From Lactuca virosa (taxonomy: Eukaryota; Streptophyta; Magnoliopsida; Asterales; Asteraceae), in the NCBI GenBank assembly GCA_928212115.1, contig CAKMRJ010005745.1, positions 101,299,599 to 101,363,598 on the forward strand: a stretch of 64,000 nt of DNA. Reading direction: 5' to 3'. Below, piece after piece: positions 58,001 to 64,000 of the stretch (its first letter is position 1; the number at the start of each line of letters is the position of its first letter). The notes beneath the pieces were generated by a model. The model had not been told where the DNA came from. It worked only from the letters and a program-made list of their open reading frames with translations, and did no database searches. The translations under genes and the position numbers were made by a program.

Positions 58001-58217
58001 GGGACTTAACAGTAGTGTTTGTTCCTGAGTGAACAAACGGCCCAAGTGTGATAGCTTCCCAGATGAGATAGCCATTATCTTCAGATCCAACCACGTAGTC
58101 TTCAAAGTGATGCGCCCATACTTCATAGTCTTGAGTGTAGAGAATGGGTATTCTGGTTGTAGATCCAATGTTGTTTGAGATGTTGATGGGATTTGTTTGC
58201 GAATCTTCGTGAGACAT
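55043..58217 (-). pseudogene. Element A gag (one frame break)
   Basis: Starts MSHEDSQTNPINISNNIGST at 58217; the first frame (to 57714) holds the capsid-like start with YEVWAHHFEDYV and WEAITLGPF. A frame change between 57811 and 57714 leads into a long second frame to 55043: FNHLLSKMIKHGIE, zinc knuckle CNYCYGKNHFAKDC (about 57203-57244), Glu/Lys-rich coiled-coil segments, then a Ser/Asn-rich tail with repeated RKSSFG units (about 55510-55370) and the end LWVPKSA plus TGA (55043-55045). The total of about 1050 residues is typical for Sirevirus gag. The protein would form the particle and bind genomic RNA. Confidence 0.88.
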
Positions 58218-58377
58218 GGTGAGTTGCTAGAATCAAACCTGTAAACTTGAGATTAGGGTTTTATCAGAAAAGAGTTACCGTCGATATGAAGAAGACGGCT
58301 TCTATTTATACGATAAAAGCGGAAACCCTAAAGAATTCTGAATACAGAAGGAATGTGTATTGATCACACAATCTCCT

Positions 58378-58389
58378 GCTCTGATACCA
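58378..58389 (-). promoter_or_regulatory. Primer-binding site of element A
   Basis: GCTCTGATACCA on the plus strand, two bases before the 5' LTR at 58392. Only about 160 bp of leader separate it from gag. Confidence 0.9.
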
Positions 58390-58391
58390 AT

Positions 58392-58697
58392 TGTTAGAAC
58401 AAAGTTCTATTAGGATCGTTAGATTCTATGCAAGCAAACAATTATGAACACAAATATGAACACGAATATGGCTTTGAATATGTCGTATGATTGCTTCAAC
58501 ACCTCCGAAGAGCTCGATTAAGAACTTCGACTGTAGAGATGTTTAGGGTTACAAAACAACGAATGTAATAATCAACAGCGTATAATGCATACATGCATGC
58601 ATACTTATAGTATAACCCTACTAGATAATCACGGATGGACAGGCCCAATCCGGATACAAAACATAAAGCCCATGACGCAACACAATTAAACTCAACA
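58392..58697 (-). repeat. 5' LTR of element A
   Basis: 306-bp LTR matching 17721-18030, differing at about eight positions, a three-base indel and a one-base indel. Confidence 0.95.
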
Positions 58698-58702
58698 TAC
58701 AC
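58698..58702. repeat. Target-site duplication of element A, right
   Basis: TACAC immediately after the LTR end at 58697, matching 17716-17720 across 41 kb. This pair proves both termini belong to one insertion. Confidence 0.95.
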
Positions 58703-58794
58703 GATTTTATGCTATTAACAAACCGTAGACTTGATTGAAGTTGAATATGGTCAGAAAGTGTTTGATTTGAGTCCAAATCTTCGATCAGTTCGTC

Positions 58795-58817
58795 GACCAC
58801 GACGAATCGTCGTGGTC
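58795..58817. repeat. 11-1-11 inverted repeat upstream of ORF1-like remnant
   Basis: GACCACGACGA, one A, then TCGTCGTGGTC: perfect arms about 100 bp before the ATG at 58919. Related CCACGACGT words recur near 60580-60660. Confidence 0.88.
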
Positions 58818-58918
58818 CTCGTTGTGGTCAGTTTGAATTGACCATTTTCTTTTTTATTTTCTTTCTGAACTCGTATCTGGTTTTTTAGGTTTTGTTGATT
58901 TTGTTTAGTTTGCAGATT

Positions 58919-60178
58919 ATGGCCAGTCGATCAAGGAGGAACCAACTCGGGTGTTGCCCCGACTTCCCGTGGTACACTTTCCGACAAGTCGTGAGTATGG
59001 GGGTTCTATCACAATGGAATGGATGGATCGCGTGGATAAAAGAGCGAAAAGTTCATGTAGCCGCTGCAATAGATTGGAATTAGATAGAACAAGTCCAGTT
59101 GTTGGAAGCTATCGAACCGTTTTTTGTTCGAACTTTGGATGGAATTCAAGGGAGATTTATATGTATGGCGTGGAGGCGTTTATTCCACATCGAAGATATG
59201 GTTTACAAAGAGTTGGTGGTTGAATTTTCGGCCACGGTTTCATTCAAAAGGCAAATTGGTGCACTCGAGGAAAAAAATCTTACCTTTTGTTTGGGAGGGG
59301 AAGGCGCAAGCTAAGCCTAGCCGAATTCGCGATGCGAACATAGATTTATCTCCCGTATAAAGTGCATATAGAATCTTATCTTGAGTTTATTACATGTTGC
59401 ATCCGAACCACTGAAGGTTTCAAGGATGATACATATTGGCCAACAATTGCTGATGGCACGTACAACAAGGGGAACGCACAAGAGAGCGAGTTATGGTCAC
59501 CCACCACCGCCTCTTACATAGACTAATCACAAACACCATCAATCAAAGGCAGGATGGGGACAAATTCCTGGCGTTGGATGTCTTTTTCTTATGGAGTCTC
59601 ATCACACCGGGTATTCGTGTGGACATTCCATATTCGTTAGCAGATTTTCTTGCAATTCGGGAGGGTAAGGATTGTCGCGGTTCTCCACTTTATGGTAGGA
59701 TGCTCATTACCTGCTTAGACACTCTTTTAGAATCCTTGAAAGACGGGAATCCTCTTTTCTCAAATCGAGCCTGGAAAAGCTTTTTCGCCACTTCTTTACA
59801 AACGGGCCCACATTGTTGATGACAACGGTTTTGGGAATTACTTCATTACCAATGATACCCCCGCAACCAACCTAGACGGAGGGTGAGACAAAGAGGTGGG
59901 GATGTAGGTGATGATGAACTTCCCGTCATTCCGACCGAGGATGAGCTCCCAATAGACCCGTATAATGTGGCTTTGAGGTAGTATCAAGACATCTTGGGAC
60001 GTGGTGTCAATTATACGAACATGAATTTGGATCTAATGATGCAACAAATGAACATCCATCGACCCGATGCCTATCCGGCTACATATCTACATGTCCCAAG
60101 TTGGGAACAGCTGTGGCGGGAGCAACAAGGAGGAGCTAGTGGAAGTGGAGGTGGTTCTTATGATGATGATGAGGAATG
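58919..60178 (+). pseudogene. Athila ORF1-like (gag-like) remnant
   Basis: Several frames must be combined. From 58919: MASRSRRNQL; then QLLEAIEPFFVRTLDGIQG, RRLFHIEDMVYKELVVEFSA and EKNLTFCLGGE; then IESYLEFITCCIRTT and DTYWPTIADGTYNKGNAQES; then HRLLHRLITNTINQR, LALDVFFLWSLITPGIRVD and IPYSLADFL. This order (ELxxEFxxT, LTFxLGGE, HRLLHRL, FFLW) matches the plant Athila ORF1 / gag-like family of Ty3/gypsy elements as I know it. Frame changes near 59090, 59330 and 59490 and further stops after 59819 make it a pseudogene; its Gly/Ser/Asp tail ends at 60178. The family assignment is from memory of motifs, so moderate confidence. Confidence 0.6.
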
Positions 60179-61095
60179 ATGATTTTTATCCTTTATTTGC
60201 TAAGTGGATTTAAGACAATTGTTTTTGTTTATTTGGTTTATTTTGTTTGGTTGTTTATGTTGGATAATTGTAGTTTAGAATTTGGTTGCTTTGGTTTGTT
60301 TCCTTTTGTTATCACTTTTTCTTTTTTTAGACTTCCAGGTAATTTAACTTAAAGTATGGAATTATTTTCACGAGAGATAGTGATTCATGTTAAAGAAAGA
60401 TTAGAGAAACAGCGAGAGGCGATATTTGAGCATATCGAGTATTTTTTTTTTACCCACCGAGTGAAGAGTCACGCGTCTAGAAATGAATAGCTTTGTTTGT
60501 GACAATTTACTGCATAAATCTGATGTAGAAAGCCCATATTTTTGCCAATCCATAACCAACACGACTTGGTACCCAAGACCACGACGTGATGTCGCTGTCA
60601 GAAAACATAAAAATTCGTGTACAAAGACCACCACGACGTGTTCCTTTTCACCACGAGGTGGGGTCCTCTCGAGTTCAATTTTCAAGACTTGTTCTATATA
60701 TTGAAAATTATTAGTGTCCAGTTTCTAAAGTCAACTTCTGTAGTGGTCAACTACTTCGGTTTTCACACTTTTGAGCAAGCGATCCTAAACACAAGAAACA
60801 TGATTCAAGATGCATCTTCTATCCCAGGGGAGTCTGTTCCTTTTTATCGCTTTTTAATTTTATGTCTTGCATAGCATGCAATGAGGGCATTGCATGAATT
60901 AAGTGTGGGGTAGGGGGTATATTGCATTAGAGAAAAAAAAGGATTTGATTTTTCAAAATTTGCATTACTAGTTTTCACAAATACGCATTCATATAGACTT
61001 TTAGGAAAACCTAGCTAATTAAAACTTTTGCTAGTATTGGATGGGATGATCCGATGAGAGCCCAAATGTTTACCCAAGCCAACACATGTTATATA
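60179..61095. other. Non-coding tail of Athila-like remnant
   Basis: AT-rich sequence with short purine tracts; no gene or further domain seen. It ends at the element D LTR. Confidence 0.55.
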
Positions 61096-61926
<831 letters not shown>

Positions 61927-61939
61927 GTCTCCTACTTGG
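61927..61939 (-). promoter_or_regulatory. Polypurine tract of element D
   Basis: Plus strand GTCTCCTACTTGG, adjoining the LTR; the C counterpart is CCAAGTGGGAGAC. Confidence 0.85.
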
Positions 61940-62827
61940 ATAAGTATGATAAATATAGTTGCAAGTATGACTTCAGGAACCGACCAACAATCGTAGCTCT
62001 TAAAACTTTTTTGAACTATGAAATGCCATTTTAGATAAGTGATCATATAATCCTTTGTTCTAGATATTAGTCGGACAAATACATGGAACAAAGTCGTACT
62101 TATTGTCCCGCAGTTTGTTTCTTGAAATCCGATTTGTTTGACATAGAACTAAACTGAACACATCAATTTGGTTCTGACCGGGCCCGACACATAGGTCAAA
62201 AAAAATCATCGAGGGGCCTAGATGACGCTTTTAATCCTCCAAGGACTAAAAGGAACATATAAACTTCGACTCATATGCTTGTTCTACTACTTGTTGAATC
62301 ATACACAAAGGCACGTTTTATAACATCAAGTTACTGATGTGTTTTCGTACAATCAATGCACAACCAACTCATAGGCAACAACTCATATCTCTAGGTTTGA
62401 AGACTTATATGATATTACCGTCTCACGATCACTCGAGATAAATTCCATGAAGTCATACAAATGAGCGTGGGTTTCATCCAATACTCAGAACTTATGAGCA
62501 CTCATGAATGTTGTAGCAACTTTTGCTATGTCTAACACCTTAGACATCTACAAGCCCAATTCATGCCAGTCTTGATTCATACCTACTTCCAACCTATGAC
62601 TGGCTGTGGAGAATTTGAATAAAGTAATTTTTCTGGAAGTCAAAACATGCAAAATTGAAACAATAGTAAACAATCGACACAAGATAGCAACACCTTACTT
62701 ATAAATAAACAACAACTTTTATTTAATCATCAAATGTCAATTACATTTTACAAGTTTCAGAGCTATCTAATATGTAAACCTAATATCGCCCTTCAGCCCG
62801 ATGCGCCTCGCATGCTGCAAATGCCTA
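61940..62827 (-). other. 3' untranslated region of element D
   Basis: Homologous to 29707-30534 of element C in reverse complement. No gene. Confidence 0.8.
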
Positions 62828-64000
62828 ACCCTAAGTCAGTCCCTTCGTAAGGGGATCTGCTGGGTTCTCTTCTGATGATATCCTCTTTGCCACGAGGAGT
62901 CCTTCTTTTATCTTATGTCTTATGAAGTGATATTTTATGTCAGTGTGTCTGGATCTGCCATGATCTCTCGGTTCCTTGGCTAAGGCAGCCGCGCTATTGC
63001 TGTCACAGAAAATCTCCATAGGCTCCTTTATAGTTGGTACAATTCCAAGGTCTCCGATGAAGTTCCTCAGCCATATCGCCTCGTTCGCTACTTCACTCGC
63101 TGCTATATACTCTGATTCACATGTCGAATCAGCTATTGTGTCCTGTTTGGAACTTTTCCAAGTAATTGCTCCTCCATTCATGGTAAAGACCCAGTCCGTC
63201 TGAGAGCGAAAATTATCCCTATCTGTCTGAAAGCTAGCCTCACTATACCCCACCACTCTCAAGTCATCACTCCCACCAAGGGTAAGGACCCAGTCTTTAG
63301 TCCTCTGCAGGTACTTGAGAATGTTCTTCACCACAGTCCAGTGAGCCTTGCCAAGGTTCCCCTGATATCTGCTGACCATGCTAAAAGAAAAGGCCACATC
63401 AGGGCGGGTATAAGTCATAGCGTACATGATCGAGCCAACAGCGGAAGCATATGGTAATCGATTCATCTTAGCTATATCAGCCTCTGTACTCGGGCTCTAA
63501 GCCTTGCTCAGTTTGGCATTATGCTGGATCGGTAAGTCACCATTCTTGGAATTCTGCATGTTGAACCTTTTCAACACTTTGTCCACATAGGTGCTTTGAC
63601 TAAGTCCAATTAGTATTTTACTCCTTTCTCTCAATATCCTTATCCCTAGGATATAGGCAACTTCTCCAAGGTCCTTCATAGAGAAACACTTCCCAAGCCA
63701 GGACTTAACCTCCTACAAAGTTGGTATGTCATTTCTGGTGAGTAGTATATCATCCGTATACAGTACCAAAAAGCTAACTATACTCCCACTAGCTCTAAAA
63801 TATACACGGGACTCATCTTCTCATCTCGAAAAACCAAACTCTTTGACTTTCTCATCAAAACAAAGATTCCAACTGCGAGATGCTTGTTTCAATCCATAAA
63901 TGGATTTCTCAGGCTTGCACACTCTATCGGGGTACTCTGCACTGACAAAACCTTTCGGATGACTCATGTAAACATCCTTATCCAACTTTCCATTAAGGAA
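62828..64000 (-). pseudogene. Element D RT and RNase H (partial)
   Basis: Minus strand from the right edge: RT with FLNGKLDKDVYMSHPKGF, YGLKQASRSWNL and an altered catalytic box LYTDDILL (usual YVDD; the two Asp remain), then MKDLGEVAYILGIRILRE, then RNase H with DVAFSFSMVSRYQGN, GYSEASFQTD, CESEYIAASEVANEAIW and FCDSNSAAALA, ending NPADPLTKGL. Stops: one TGA near 63820, TAG near 63714 (CAG in C) and TAG at 63497-63499 (CAG in relatives). The first RNase H acid reads SEAS where C has IDAS, so the usual catalytic Asp is replaced by Glu. Non-functional. Confidence 0.9.

Larger units (their letters stand above)
17721..58697 (-). mobile_element. Sirevirus-type copia element A, split by nested insertions
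   Basis: Minus-strand element whose own sequence is 17721-23863, 31315-32795 and 53628-58697, about 12.7 kb in total. Order on the minus strand: 5' LTR, primer-binding site, gag, protease, integrase, linker, RT, RNase H, five-unit 50-bp hairpin array, spacer, env-like ORF, polypurine tract, 3' LTR. Elements C and G (with B inside G) interrupt it. The LTRs differ at about eight of 306 aligned positions plus two small indels, counted by eye, so insertion was probably around a million years ago under commonly used plant rates. A large gag, long linker and post-pol ORF point to the SIRE/Maximus group. Confidence 0.93.
58703..61095 (+). mobile_element. Athila-like gypsy remnant (right part of split host)
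   Basis: The old sequence into which element A inserted. It carries the ORF1-like remnant (58919-60178), flanking CCACGACG-rich words and, at about 60898-60916, TTAAGTGTGGGGTAGGGGG, a purine-rich block I associate with the 3' part of Athila-type elements. Its right limit is the LTR of element D. No LTR of its own is recognised. Confidence 0.5.

Noticed and set aside
58703..61095. Host single-copy gene between elements A and D
   Set aside because: Motif order fits an Athila ORF1-like remnant with several frame breaks; no intron-exon structure or plant gene family was recognised.

Overview
The window is repeat-dense plant nuclear DNA from a dicot, and I could identify no host gene in its 64 kb. 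Almost every base belongs to LTR retrotransposons. The primer-binding sites match plant initiator tRNA-Met, and both Ty1/copia (including Sirevirus-type) and Ty3/gypsy-type elements are present. The short words CTCGNCGAG and TTTACGGCCGTAAA near element leaders remind me of lettuce (Lactuca, Asteraceae). That is recollection, not proof.

Layout, left to right. 1-846 is the 5' end of a minus-strand copia element (E). It sits in the internal region of a minus-strand giant-LTR gypsy-type element (F, 847-5798). F had inserted into the pol gene of a plus-strand Sirevirus (P, 5799-17426). A 4204-bp block made of most of the F LTR plus part of P pol is duplicated in tandem (2558-6761 and 6762-10965). 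P continues through reverse transcriptase/RNase H, a 50-bp hairpin repeat, a spacer, a long broken 3' env-like ORF and its 3' LTR. 17427-17715 and 58703-61095 are the two halves of an older host sequence carrying an Athila-like ORF1 remnant. A 12.7-kb minus-strand Sirevirus (A) split them; its ends are 17721 and 58697 and it is flanked by the duplicated target TACAC.

Element A was then hit twice. A plus-strand copia element (C, 23864-31314) lies in its RT/RNase H coding region. A minus-strand giant-LTR gypsy-type element (G, 32796-53627, target duplication ATCAA) lies between its integrase and RT. G carries another minus-strand Sirevirus-like element (B, 34042-44529, target duplication GTACA) inside its own 3' LTR. 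The right edge is the 3' part of a minus-strand copia element (D, 61096-64000+), the same family as C and E.

No element has an intact gag-pol. Many breaks are C-to-T nonsense changes (CAG to TAG, CGA to TGA, CAA to TAA), as expected of methylated, silenced DNA. By-eye LTR divergence is about 2-3% for A, B and C, so the pile-up looks recent and those dates cannot be ordered.

The most interesting signals are non-coding. (1) The gypsy-type family F/G carries a roughly 95-bp module several times, in its LTRs and internal region: a conserved CCACAACCAAACAAGGAA core inside an inverted repeat whose arms differ between copies yet still pair, 20-22 bp from a TATA-like word. (2) The F/G LTR minisatellite units each fold as a hairpin in both subfamilies. 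(3) Both Sireviruses P and A have a conserved TATATAA block about 100-115 bp before the env-like ORF, suggesting an internal promoter. (4) Unrelated elements each carry their own CG-centred palindromic word near the leader or LTR start. (5) Element B contains a third, internal LTR with its own primer-binding site, as if a chimeric RNA had been mobilised.
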